A DNA stretch of 64,000 nt, from positions 47,244,001 to 47,308,000 of the forward strand of contig OZ231127.1 in assembly GCA_965153355.1 (NCBI GenBank), read 5' to 3'. The notes beneath the pieces were generated by a model. The model saw only the letters and a program-made list of their open reading frames with translations, was not told the origin of the DNA and ran no database searches. The translations under genes were made by a program, and so were the position numbers. The stretch's first letter is position 1, and every line of letters begins with the position of its first letter. Origin of the DNA: Flaccisagitta enflata (lineage: Eukaryota; Chaetognatha; Sagittoidea; Aphragmophora). Positions 31,378 to 44,086 of this stretch are shown here, piece by piece.

Positions 31378-32192
31378 AATAGTCGCAAAAGCATTACATG
31401 GTCAGCGGTACCCGATGCGGTCATGTTAGGTAATTCAATCCGGTGCACTTGTTTTTCCCCACAAGGACAAATCTAAAATTCAAGCTTACTCGAGCTAAAC
31501 CATTTAAAACCAAACCCACACCTAACCCTCACCCTCACCCTAATCCCTACTCTATCCCTAACCCTAAAACCCACCCCATCCCTAACCCTAACCCCACCCC
31601 TAACCCTAAAACATAATCTGCTTAAAAACACTTAAAAACACTTAAAAACACTTAAAAACAAAAGACACGGATTGTCATTGCGAACGTGACCCCCGATGCC
31701 CCTAAGTTAGATTATGAGGATGTGATGGTGAGAGGGGCAGCGGCAGTTGACTTACAGTTCCACGTAGGACGATTTTTTGTGATGACTAATTTGGGGTCGG
31801 TAAGGCCTGATTTGAGGTCTGGGAGCTGTGAGGGGCCTGATTTAGGGTCTGAGAGGCCTGAAGTGGGTCTGTGAGGCGTGGGTTGGGGTCTGGAAGAGTA
31901 GATTTGGGGGTCTGAGGGGCCTGTGTTGGATTCTGGAAGGCCTGATTTAAGGTCTAATATGCTTATTTTAAGGTCTGAGTGGTTTAAGAGGTCTGATTTG
32001 AGGTCTGAAGGGCCGGATATGAGGTCTGAAAGGCCTGACTTGAGGTCTGAGAGGTCTCATTTGGGGTCTGACAGGCTGGTTCTAGGGTCTGGGGGGCCTG
32101 ATTTGGGGCCTGGGAGAGCCCTGAAACCGGAGAAAATTGCCCTGTGTGGAATCATAGGTCATCTGCACCTCCGGGGCCGCTGCCTAAAAACG
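31378..32192 (+). mobile_element. family M element, copy 7, interrupted by a MITE
   Basis: AATAGTCGCAAAAGCATTAC, GGTCAGCGGTACCCGATG, then a 273-bp insertion, then GCCCCTAAGTTAGATTATGA and AGGGGCAGCGGC. The core is about 16 units of GGTCTGAGAGGCCTGATTTG (31790-32130). It closes CGGAGAAAATTGCCCTGTG and CTCCGGGGCCGCTGCC. Its array type matches the copy at 41861. Confidence 0.85.
31419..31691. mobile_element. 273-bp MITE with 8-bp target duplication and telomere-like core
   Basis: Flanked by CCCGATGC at 31411-31418 and 31692-31699. Imperfect TIRs: GGTCATGTTAGGTAATTCAA on the left; GGTCACGTTCGCAATGACAA as the reverse complement of the right. The interior has degenerate CCCTAA repeats (31506-31612) and four CTTAAAAACA units. 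The uninterrupted homologue at 41861 is an empty site. The 8-bp duplication is hAT-like, but the ends are not diagnostic. Confidence 0.8.
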
Positions 32193-32474
32193 TCCTCGCG
32201 TCCAAAAACTGACATTTTTACCTCTTCTGTCTAAAAACTTACCTGGAATGATTTGAAAATCCAATTTTTCTCTTGTTCTAGCTTGAATTATCAATGAAAG
32301 TTATCAAGGTTGATCAGAAATATGTATTGCACATTATGGGGAAACCATACAGTCATCGGGATAAACAAGCGCCATTACTGAACTGCGTATTGCAGTTCAT
32401 CCAGATACTGCAATTTGTCCGGTCATTCTCAAGATTTAAGAGCCTAACCAAATCAGTTTCATAAGAGAACAAAA

Positions 32475-32660
32475 ATATAAAAAAAATCGGCATCTTTTAA
32501 CCGATATGGTCAACTGGTCAGCAAGGTTCCTAAAATGATTGACTATAATTTGAAAGTGAAAGTGAAATAAAAAAATCGGCATCTTTTAACCGATATGGTC
32601 AACTGGTGATTCATCTTTGCCGGGTCAGCAAGGTTCCTAAAATGATTGACTATATTTTGA
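32475..32660. repeat. tandem duplication, about 105 bp
   Basis: AAAAATCGGCATCTTTTAAC to TTGACTATATTTTGAAAG occurs twice. The second copy carries an extra GATTCATCTTTGCCGGG. The rest of 32193-32955 shows no feature. Confidence 0.85.
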
Positions 32661-32955
32661 AAGAGAATAAAAGAAACTGGGACATTCAAATATGAACAAA
32701 TTCACAAATACACCTATAGCAAATAAACACAGGATAATCGAAAAAGTGTTATTCCTGCAGTGAAGCATCCCAGAGTCATACAAATTCACCACTTCTCCTC
32801 CTCACCCCCATCCAGCTTCCTCCCCGCTTCATCTGCATCCAGCCATTGTCCCCACTCGACTTAGTCCAGGTTCTGCTCCTCCTCGACAGCATCTCGCAAT
32901 TGCTCCTTCTTCCCCTGCCACACCTGTACTACCTAGGAAATAAGTTTTGCAACAC

Positions 32956-33240
32956 TTAGAATGTAAGTGCATTTTTTTTGCCAATATGATACAAAAAAGT
33001 CAATTTAAGCAGATTAGTATTTGGTGTGTCCTCCATGCTTTGAATGACGGCTTCCATTCTTCTCGGCATTTATTCGTAGAGCATTTTTAGGTAATCTCGT
33101 GTGACTTGTCTCTGGACCTTCCATGCAATTTTTTTCAATCCCGCAATTGATGATGCCCCGTGTTTTTGCTGTAGATTCATCATTTGACTCCTAAAATTTT
33201 CAATTGGATGAAGATAACACAAGTTGCCCCCCAACTGCGC
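32956..33240 (-). pseudogene. Tc1/mariner-type transposase C-terminal fragment
   Basis: Minus-strand reading from about 33240 gives HPIENFRSQ (compare the conserved PxLNPIENxW block). It continues KIAWKVQRQVTRDYLKMLYE, then TAA at 33070-33072 where family members have a Ser before MPRRMEAVI, then stops at 32956-32958. The order PIEN...MPRR.AVI is the hallmark C-terminus of Tc1-like transposases. Upstream catalytic D residues are missing. The 3' flank TTGCAAAACTTATTTCC also looks Tc1-like. Dead copy. Confidence 0.75.
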
Positions 33241-33332
33241 GGGAGCAGTAAGACAGAAACTGCTTGCAATTCAAGAATGTTACAGACGGACAGAGGCATG
33301 GACGGGACGAACGACAAGGCGTGTCCGTAACT

Positions 33333-33510
33333 AACAAGGCCGGATACACGGCCAATACCAGTTGCGGACTGGTGGGCAGGGGCGGAAATGCGCGTTTTCA
33401 CACTTTTCGACTCGTGTTCACGGACGGACCGACCGACGGACGGACCGACGGACGGACCGACGGACGGACGGACAAAGGCTCTTATAGAGTTGCGTGTCCG
33501 CAACTAAAAA
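33333..33510 (+). mobile_element. family H, AGTTGCGGAC type (full length)
   Basis: AACAAGGCCGGATACACGGC, AGTTGCGGACTGGTGGGC, GAAATGCGCGTTTTCACAC, (GGAC)n, CAAAGGCTCTTATAG and hairpin AGTTGCGTGTCCGCAACT with AAAAA. Confidence 0.9.
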
Positions 33511-34139
33511 GAATTAAGAAATGTTTCACTTCTGGCGTGTTGCATGTAAGGGAGAGCTTTCTTTTAAGAATGCTGCTGCGGGCTGCTACTGCTGCAGTAC
33601 ATGTCGTAACTGCTGCTGCCTCCCGGGTTACATGTTGTTGCCTTTATTGCCTTGGCGAATCCTAACTTGCATTCGATTTGAACGAGTCAAAACATGAATG
33701 GGTAGATCGATCCGGTGGTCAAACATACACCTCCTTATTGTACTATAAAACCGTTTTCACCCGGTAACGTGTCTTTACAGCCAGTTAACTATAAAATGAA
33801 AATAGTGAACTACCGCCTTTTCGCCACCTGTTTCAGATTTAACAGCTTGATTTCATTGGTCCCAAATTTTTGCAATAATAATCTAACTTTACACACCTTT
33901 TTGGAACTTGTTTTTGTTCCCATTGATATGATGAATATATCTCCTGATTAGCTTTTACTAATGATTACGTCAATAAAAAACATTTTCATATTAAACGGTG
34001 AAGTCAGATGAACACTATGATAAAACGTGTTGAAAAAAAAGTAAAGTACAACAAATACAATTTAAAGTTCAAAACAACTTCAACTAATCTAATATCTCTT
34101 TTTTGGGAACTTCAACTAATTTAATATCTCATTTTTGGG

Positions 34140-34405
34140 AAAAATGCAAAAATGCAAAAAAAATATAAAAAAGATTCAAAAAATCATAACTCGACAACTA
34201 TTGACCCCACTGAATTCTGCCATCTGAAAGACAAAATTTAGCTCTTTCATAGCTATCAATTTCATGCGTAGTCTCATTTGGCCCCAAAAAAGCACCAAAT
34301 TTCTCAAACGCCTAACGAGAAAAAGGAAAAATCAATTTCCGTCGTAGGTCTCAAAAAGCCGAAGGTATTCTTCGACTTTTTTTCAAAATAACAATTCATT
34401 TAAGA
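34140..34405. repeat. dispersed repeat shared with 46420-46645
   Basis: AAAAAGATTCAAAAAATCAT, GCCATCTGAAAGA, AGCTCTTTC and a terminal AAGGTATTCTTCGACTTTTT correspond in order to the second copy. The 33511-34139 stretch has no supportable feature. Confidence 0.6.
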
Positions 34406-34487
34406 AAGCCTTGTTCTACAGCTGATCAGATCAAATTAGACAAAATAATAAGTGATGTTACTGATGTTCAACCTCTAGAAGACAAAG

Positions 34488-37400
34488 ATGCTTTCGAGCG
34501 CAATGTCAGAAACTTTGACATTAATGACTCAAACAGCGTCCATCGCGGACATGAGCACAGCGGCAAGCAAAACGACAAGCACAGAGGCATGGACACCATC
34601 CCAGGATTTTATCGGTCAAGTGAAACAGACGATTCATGAATGCGTCACTGATGAATCAAGCCGTTTTGCGAGACTAAGAGGAACTCCTCATATTGTGCGA
34701 CTCATAAGCATTCTGGCCACAAATGAATACAGGTGATTTTGAGATAGATCTTTCTCTAGTCTACGTGTCCGTTCCATTTTTTGATCCGTTCTCGCACATC
34801 TTTAAGAAGTCATTTCTGCATAGCTGTTGTTAGGTTGATCGGTTGGTGATGCAAGCGAACCAGTAACGCGGGGTTACGATTTCGTCGCGAACGGTTGGGC
34901 CGGGGCGTCAAACCCCCATCAACACCTCAACCTCCCCCCCCCGCACACACACACAAGCATGGAAAACGCTCTTTTCGACTCGATCACCGCAGACGGACGG
35001 ACGGACCGATGGACGGACGGACAAAGTCTCTTGTTTAGAGTCGCTAGTCCGTGACTAAAAAAGGCCATTTCCAACGTCTTGCATCATTCCTGTCACCTCT
35101 CATGCCTCCCCACATTCATTTTCATTTAGTTTTGCCTTCAATCATTCGTTCATTCATTCATTCTATCATTGATTCAAGATGTTCATTCACGAACATATTG
35201 GCGGCTGGCGACTGGCTTTTTTTTTCCTTCAAAACTGTTTCAGATGGCGAAGATGCATTAATTTACCAAGATGTTGGAAAAAATATTGGCATAATGACGA
35301 CTGGGGGGAGAACGGGGCTCACGAAATAGTTGACGAAGAAGAAGAAGAAGAAGAAGAAGAAGAAGAAGAAGAAGAAGAAGAAGAAGAAGAAGGAGAAGAA
35401 GGAGATGGAGATGATGACAGTTTCGATGGCCTATATCTATATGAAGAAGAAGAAGATGAAGAAGGAGAGGAAGAATGGGAAGAAGAAGAAGAAGACGGCG
35501 GCACTGAGATATACTGCGCTGCGCTATGTAAGGCCATTGACAATTGTTTGTGGATGCGTCCGCAGACCGATCTGATATTTCCAGAGCCCAAAGACATCAA
35601 CATCAACATGATGCCTTTTGTCCTGACGACCTCCTTCCAGGATTCAAAACTTCCGGATTATCTACATGGCTATTGGCCTTTTATTTTATTGTGCAGCAGA
35701 AAAGAACAATGGAAACAAGGTACGTTTTCATTCATGTAGTCCTCACCTCACCTTGTCCTTATTAGTTATTACAGCTTTTCGTTTTGTAGTCATGTTGTCC
35801 AACTTTCATAACCGAGTCTGCACCGAACTATACCGACTAAAACATGGACCGCGCTGATCATAATACATCTTTTATGGTATAGTTGAACTCTGCTAAAATG
35901 TATAACAGGTGTTCGAAAAAAAGTGAGTCTGTTACAGGAGAAGCTAGAAATACATGTTTTCTCACACGCATAATCTTATTTCCTAGCGTATAGATTTATG
36001 AGATTTCTACTGAAGCAGGTGGTTCAGTGATCCTTTTCAAAGCTTAAAGGGGAGCATTTATAGACTTTTACCATAATTTTTTTTCAAAATCGCGCTAGAA
36101 GCTCCATCTTTTTGTCCAGTCATGCTTCATCATTGCAATTATGCATGTTTCAAATTTGAAGGTGATACCTCAAATAGTTTAGGAGATATGAGCATTTGTT
36201 TCATCTATTTCCATCTGAAATCATCTGGGCGAATCTTTCAACTTCTCTTAAAGAGATGGCCAATCTGAATTCTGTCAAAATTATTTTTCACTCTGAGTCC
36301 CAAAATACAAACTCACGAACATGTTTCGCTCTCAGACTCAGTATTTTAAGCTTGAGCGCACATGAAATCATGAACTATATTTCTTCTTCTGATCAGTACG
36401 TCTGAAGTAGTAGGAGTATTGGAAAAATAAGATGAGCAGAGGAAAGCTTGAACACTAAGCTTTCTAATGATGTAAAATTTGATAGTAATATCTTGAGAAT
36501 ATAGGAATGCGGTAACTATCTCCGTACCGGCCACCTTAAAAAGTTGAATCGGAAAGTTTCGCCAGAAGAGCGAAGACGAGCCAAGGTTAATCTCTAGCAT
36601 ATAATAACGAAACAGCTTTTTTTGCCTGATTTTTGCTGAAAGTGTGATTTGGGGAAGTTTTTTACCTTGATGTACTTGGAAACCTTTACTGAAAAAAAAA
36701 ATCATACACAAAAGAGTCCGACACATTCAGCCTCATCAAATAGTCCCATGTCTGCGTCTGTATGCTTTATAGCGAAAATATTCAATGGAAAACCTCTAAA
36801 CCAGACCTTCAAATTATGGAGAAGCGGGAAGCGCCGCTTCTCGGAAGGCAGGGAAGCATGGAAAATCTTGGAAGAGAGAAGATGCACTACTATTTTAAAC
36901 AATTTAAAGTGATATTAGAATCATAGCATGAACGCTTTTCAGAAGCTTTTGACATTCTTTCATCTACATTTTACTTGATTTAGTCTTAATTGAGTTACCA
37001 GGGCACGCCATTGGTAAATCAAGGAAGCGAAAGATAGTTTTATAGTGTTGGATAAGGTTTTTTCATATTTGCAAGTCAGATTAAGTTGATTTAGTCATGT
37101 CGGAAATTTGATGAGAGAAATTTTTGCTTCTCGGAACGTTTGAATAATTTGAAGGTCTGCTCTAAACTTTTTTTTCGAACACCCGACAATAAGGCACCGA
37201 GGGATTGGCAAGTTTCAATTATTGTTGGCGGATTTTCATGATTGCCAATGAAATGAAAAACATGTGACGTGGGGTCAAAGTATTGTTGCGGATGGGTGGG
37301 CAAGTGCATCCAATCCCATTAATCCCATCTCATCCCATCCACATCCCACGCCCCCCTTACACACACACACACACATACAACAAGTCATCCAAGGATCGCA

Positions 37401-40400
37401 CATGGTCAGCGGTACCCGTTGCCCTGCTTGGGGTGTTTAGGTGATGAGGTGAGGTGAAAGCAGGGCAGCGGCCCCAAAGGACTGATGTCCTGTAGAACAC
37501 AGGGGTGAATTTCCATATGTCCTGGGAAGAGGGGAGTCTAAGAGGGTCTGATCATGTCTCAGAGGTTTGATTTCAGGCCTCAGTGTCAGTGATCTGGATT
37601 TGGTAGCTCTAAACCCATCAGGGCAGATCTCAAACCTGTGAGGAATTATTCAAGGCCTGTGAGAACTGATTAATGCTTATTGAAGGCTGATTTCAGCCCA
37701 GTCAAGGCTGATTACAATCAGGGCGGGGCTGATCTCAGGTCAAAGAGGGCTGATTTTAGCCAGGGAGGATGGGTTTCATCTGAAAAGGCAGATTTCAGGT
37801 ATAAGAGGGTTGATTTTAGGCCTGATTTTGGGCCTGAGAAGGCTAATTTCAGGCTTGAGAGGGCTGATTTCAGGCTAGAGACCAGATTTCAGTCCTCAAT
37901 AGGCTAGATTGGGGCGTCAAGCCTCAGAGGGGGACAAACAGACGCACGGACGTATGGAAATTCACCCCTGTGTTGTACAGGACATTGGCCCTTGGGGGCC
38001 GCTGCCCAAAAAGTATCAGACCGGACAGACCAATGGACTGATAGACGACGGATACACGGATGGACGGGCAAAGCCACTTATATAGTTGTGTGTCCGCAAC
38101 TTAAAATAGACACGGTGGACACCCACTGTTAAGACAAACCCGCCAATAAGGCATACAACTTCCTCTCATGTGAGGAATTTTGTAGTTGTTTCTATAGTGG
38201 CAAATTTGGCAACAAGGCAGCTTAGCTATAAATGTAAGATTTGATTTTACTCATTCCCCTGGAATGCGCTCTAGTGAAGCTCAACTGTATTATTGAGGGA
38301 CCAGAATTTCTTATCGGTTATTTAGATAGATTTCTGATTTCGATATAGCGTGTTGCAATTGTATCTCTATTCTTTCACAGAGTCACCGCATCTCTTCAGA
38401 AATTCCGAATCAGAAATTGGAAAAGTTTGTTTTCTGACTGTGCACGAGTCGTTTGTGGAGTCCAGTAAGAGTCAGAGGCGGCCGGGACTTCACGTCGATT
38501 CCGCCGGAAAAGTCAAGTTTGCTGTCGGAAAAGGTGAAAACAATGATGGAGAATGTGAGAGTAAAAGAGGAGAAGAGAGTTACGAAGGCGACGGCAACAC
38601 GTTTAAGTACAACGATGATCACCGGGGATTCGGTGGATGTCAGGTGAATCATATCAAATGGAGTGGTGCGCATTATTGGTCAGTGAGGGTTCACAAGGCC
38701 CATTTATTTCAGTTCGGGTATAGACCATATACATGTACTATATTTAGAGTCAAAATTTTAGACTATATCTAGACTATATATAGACCGTAAAGTGAGAGAT
38801 ATTTTTCCACTTGTCATAATCTGAATGCGTCTTGATTTTCACTGTACTTTGCGAGATCACTGTAGGGCCATTAATGAAGAAAAGTGGACAAAATTTGTGA
38901 GCTTCTGAAAGATCTTTTTTTGTTCTTTCTAATGCAACCAGCCAAAAATACTTTCTCCCAAAGGTGTAAAAAATATAAGCCTTCAAAGTTGAATGGTCAA
39001 GACCCCAAAATCTTCAACAACCACCACAGCTGTAATTTGGCATTTTTGAACCAAAATTCCTATTGACATTTGGTTTTTTGGCTAAAATCATCAAGTTACA
39101 ACATAATTTGACCAAAAAAATTGATATTTTGAATTTTCATCATTTTTTACCACCAGCTCCATCGGGACCTGAATTTTGCCTATTTTGCCCCCCTTGGTGA
39201 CCCCCCATGGGGCACCCCCACCCCACCACCCACCCCACTACCTACCTACGTGTTTTTGGTATCCAATGAGCCCACATATGATATTAGGTCGCCATATTTT
39301 GGTGATTTTTACAATTTTTCAAAAAAATGGGTTGTTGGTCGAAATTGGTCATTTTGAGGCCTTTCCGGCCAACTTTGGAGTCACCGACTTAACTCTGGGT
39401 GACTCGAGGGTCGCCCCCAAGGGTTTTTTCTTGCTATACTACCCCTACCCCGTGCCCAAACTTTTGGCAGAGATGTTTTTTGGCCTGGGGCCCGATTTGG
39501 TACACCTCAGCGTCTTGTACCGTGCTTTGTCGACAAAGATCGATGACATTGAGGAGAACAAGGCCGGATGCATGGCTACTCCAGTCGCGTGCGGGTGGCC
39601 AGGGGCTGTTTTTGAGGTCACTTGATCATTTGGGCAGGAGCAGTAAGGCAAACGACCGCAAAAAAACAAAAAAAGTAAAGTGTGATGGACCGACGGACGG
39701 ACAGACCGAAGGACCGACAAAGCGGGGTGTAGAGTCGCGTAGCACGCGACTAAAAATGGAAGTAGAGCAGGATAAAGTAAAACGGGGAAATTTTGAAGCA
39801 AAAGAGACAGAGACAGAAAAAAAGTAAGTGAAAGATGAGAGAGGGGTCCAAAGATCGCACGTGGTCAGCGGAACCTGTTGTCCCAGTCGGAATGGTCAAG
39901 TGCAGAAGTGGAGTGAGAGCAGGGCAGATCAGAGGTAGTCAGGGGGAGTGAGAAACTGCATAGGTTCAAACCCTGCCTAAAAAAAAACACTAAAATTTAG
40001 ATCTGCTGATATCTGCTAAATAAATCTTTGAAAAAATTTTGGCGTTGTGTTAAGCAACCCATATATCAAGACATACAAGCTATATGTCACACTGAAAATT
40101 AGCATAAAATTTGCTACCCATGCCCAATGAATCATGAGTTTTATAAAATAAAATTAGCTGAATTTTTTTGTTTGGGTGTTTTCAATAAAGTTGTGAATCG
40201 ATACATTTTGCATGGATAAACTTTCCCATACCAGTTTTGACCTCTAAACTTCTCATTTTATGGTTGAAAAATAGGCGAAAAACAAAGAAAAATTTTATCT
40301 CTTATTCTACCATGACTTACACAGAATTACAAATTTGCATAAAAAATCAAAATATCAACAAAATAAGAACATAGCGCGATCCCTAAATCATGTACTGAGC

Positions 40401-41023
40401 GCGCTATGTTCTTATTTTGCTGATATTTTGATTTTCTATGCAAATTTGTAATTCTGTCTAAGCATAAATGAGATGATTGTAAACAATTTCTTTACTTTTT
40501 TGACACTTTATCGTCGAATTTCTCTCAATCATTTTGCATTTATCTCATTTGGCGATTACAAAATGGAGATCCTTCATGATATAACATTTAAAGGTTGGAA
40601 AAAAATGATACATATTTTGACCGAAGCAAAATCAGTGATGGTAACTATGTCCTCTGGGTAGGTTCTACGGGTTTAATTTTCAGTGTGTCATAAACACCAG
40701 TTAGAGCTCCCAAGGCTCTTGTCCTTATTCTAGATTTTTTGTTATAAAGTAATGTTGTCCAAATCAATATATCATATATATGTATCATATATATATATCA
40801 TATATATATTAGGTTGGATGAAAAACCACGATCTCGGAAATTTGTCTTGCTTATATAAGTAAGGCGTTCAGGGATATTCTATCAAGTTTTAGGGTCACAG
40901 AGTAAGAAGAACTGTGGTCGTGCCATCCCCCCCCCTCTTTTTTCTAGCTCATTTTTTTCTTGGTGCATTTTCTTTAGTTCCAATTGAGTAATCGCCGGCA
41001 AAAGAGCCAAATTGACTTTTCCA

Positions 41024-41070
<47 letters not shown>

Positions 41071-43989
41071 TGAAAAAAACCAGTATCTTCACAACTGAGG
41101 CTTGCATTACATTTCATAATATTTCCTACTCAATTTCGGAATCAGTTATGTCAACAGTTATACCGTAAAATTTTGCAGTGAATTGAATCAAAAACATGAA
41201 GTGACCAATGAGAGTCTATGTTGTAATTGTTTGGACAAACCATATAAGTCACTAATTAATCGGGTCCTCAACCGGATAATCAATACATTCCAACTATTTT
41301 TTAACTCCTGTTTCAGCTACCTAGCTTTCCTTTTTAGTCACGCCCCACGCGACTCTACACTGCGCTTTGTCGGTCCATCTGTCCATTCATCTGTCTGTCA
41401 GTCTGTCTGTCAGTCCGTTCATCACACTTTACTTTTTTTGGGTTTCTGCGGTTTTTGGTTACCATGTTAAATGACCAAAAATGACCTGAAATGTCCCAAA
41501 ATGACTTAAAACTACTTTAAATGCCCAAAAATGACACAAATGACTTGAATGAACAAAGTGACATAAATGATCAAAAATGACCAAAAATGACTAAAAGCAA
41601 CCAAAAATGACCAAAAACAACAAAAAAATGACTCAAAATAACTCCAGGCAACCCAAAATGACCAAAAATGATGCAAAAAAGCAAATTGTTACGGACCGAC
41701 CGACCGACGGAGCGGGTTGTAGAGTCGCGTGCACGTTACTAAAAAATCATTGAAGGTGCCCAAAAAAGTCATTTCTGTACAAAATTGCATGGAGAATCTA
41801 TTTTTTTGGGGTTTTGAGGCCCTACAAGGGGCTCTTAAAAACTTACCCCAACACTTATTGAATAGTCGCAAAAGCGTTACATGGTCAGCGGTACCCGATG
41901 CCCTTAAGTTAGTGTATGTGGGAATGAGATTATGAGAGAGGCAGTGGCCCCGAGGGGCCAATGACCTATGATTCCACATAGGACAATTTTCTCCGGTTTG
42001 AGAAGCTGGTTTGGAGGGCTGAGAGGCCTGATTTTGGGTCTGAAAGGTCTGATTTAGGGTCTGAGAGGCGTGTTTTGGGGTTTGAGAGGCTTGATTTGGG
42101 GTCTGAGAGGCCTGATTTGGGTCTGAGGGGTCTAATTTGGGGCCTGAAAAGCCTGATTTGGGGTCTGAGAGGCCTGATTTGGGTCCAAGAGGCCTAATTT
42201 GGGGTCTGAGAAGCCTGATTTTGGGTCTTGGAGGCCTGATTTGGGGTCTGAAAAGTCTGATTTGGGGTCTGAGAGGCCTGATTTAGGGTCTGGGAGGCTT
42301 TATGTGAGGTCTGAGAGGCCTGATTTGGGGTCAGAGAGGTCTGATTTGGGGTCTGAAAGGCCTGATTTAGGGTCTGAGAGGCTTTATTTGAGGCTTGAGG
42401 GAGGGGGGGATGTACGGAAACCGGAGAAAATTGCCCTATGTGGAATCATAGGTCATCGGCCCTTCCGGGGCCGCTGTCCAAAAGGACTGATCAGTAAACG
42501 CAGTGCCAAGGTACCACAGAAAGAATATTGCTCCATTTAAATATCTTTCAATCTAATTTATCAGTTGTTTGGGTTCTATTTGGGGCTGCTAGGGGTCTCT
42601 ATCTCCCATTATTACAACTCCTTATCCCTGCCCTGGCACCCCTGTGTATGTCTTGCAAGGAGAAGTTGGGCAAAAGTGTATTGAACCCTTTTTTGGGAGA
42701 TCATTTAATCAGAAATGGAGAAAATTCACATGGAAGAAGATGGGCCTAAGAGGAAAGGGGGGGGGGGGGGGGGTGGCACGACCACAATTTTTTTCACTTC
42801 ATGGTCCTAATACTTGATAGGAGGTCTCAGTAAGTGATCCTGAACTCATCATTGATATAAGCGAGACAAATTTCCGAAATCGTGGATCTTCATCCAACCT
42901 AATATATATATATCATATAAATATCCTGAGCCTGATCAAGCTACCGCAAGGCCCTAGGCTTTGGAGCTACCCTGGGGCCCCCCCCTAGCCCTCCCTCTTT
43001 GCTTCCCCCCCTTGCTCTCACCCCCTATCCACCTTTTTAGTGCAGCTAAACTATCTTTCTAAGCTGATGAACCTAATTGCAAAAAAAAGATGTGTTGAAT
43101 GAAAGTTTTGTGATAGAAAATCAAACAAAGCGAAAGAAAAAACTGGTTTCTTTTTTTTTCTTTTATCTTTTTGTTTTCTTTATTTATTTCTTTTATTATT
43201 TTTTTCTTTTATTATTCTTTTTTTTTCTCTCTCTCTTTCCTTTCTTTTTCCTTTTTTTCCCCCTTTTTTCTTCTCCTCTTTTTCTTCTCCCTTTTTTTCT
43301 TTTCCTTTTTTTCTTTTCCTTTTTTCGAAGGGATAAGGGCTGCAACGCGGGGCCTAAGGCTTAAGCCTTATAAGCCTTATGGGTGATCCGGCTCAGTATA
43401 TATTTATATGTATATATATATATCATAACATACAAACTATAACAGCATCAGATCTAGTCCATTAACAAATGTTTACATGCTGCGTCATACACTAACTCCA
43501 CTATGAAAAATGGACAAAAAAGCTTCACTTCCCCTCACTATCAGAGGGTGAGTTTGATTCTTGGAAGGTAATTTTGAGGTCTGGAATGTAGGTTCGAGGT
43601 AGGAGGTAACAATTAATTGTCAATCATTTTCGAGGTAGGAGGTAACAATTAATTTTTAATCATTTTCAATTTACAGACAATTCCTTTGCCAAAGAAATAC
43701 AGAAACGAAAGAGACAAAATGACAGCTTTTGTCATGAACGGCGGGATTTATATGGCCTCCAATGTGTCCGACTCTGGCCGCGTATGGAACTGTAGGATCG
43801 TTAATGATCCTGAATCGGGAGAAAGTGTAGTGGGCCAGCATGGAGATATCGAACATTTGAGGCATCTACTCCCGCAGCAACTTGGTAAGCTAAAAGGGGG
43901 GGGGAGAAGGGGTCAATCTCCCGCGGAGTAACGTGACATGGCCTGGATGGTATCGACGAAAGTCATGTCATGGCATGTTAAGGTTAAAA

Positions 43990-44086
<97 letters not shown>

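Larger units (their letters stand above)
40810..42902. mobile_element. 2.1-kb composite element with about 120-bp TIRs
   Basis: TAGGTTGGATGAAAAACCAC and CGGAAATTTGTCTTGCTTAT on the left are mirrored by ATAAGCGAGACAAATTTCCG and TCATCCAACCTAA on the right. Both sides carry TATATAT runs. The interior holds a family H dimer-like unit and family M copy 10, so the original element was shorter. Confidence 0.7.

Noticed and set aside
31506-31612. Chromosome end or interstitial telomere
   Set aside because: The CCCTAA units are degenerate, short, and bounded exactly by a MITE with its target duplication.
34441-34630. Alternative frame in exon 1 region reading LEDKDAFERNVRNFDIND
   Set aside because: It looks coding-like but ends at a stop before the donor and cannot continue into exon 2 in phase; the frame starting at 34488 does.
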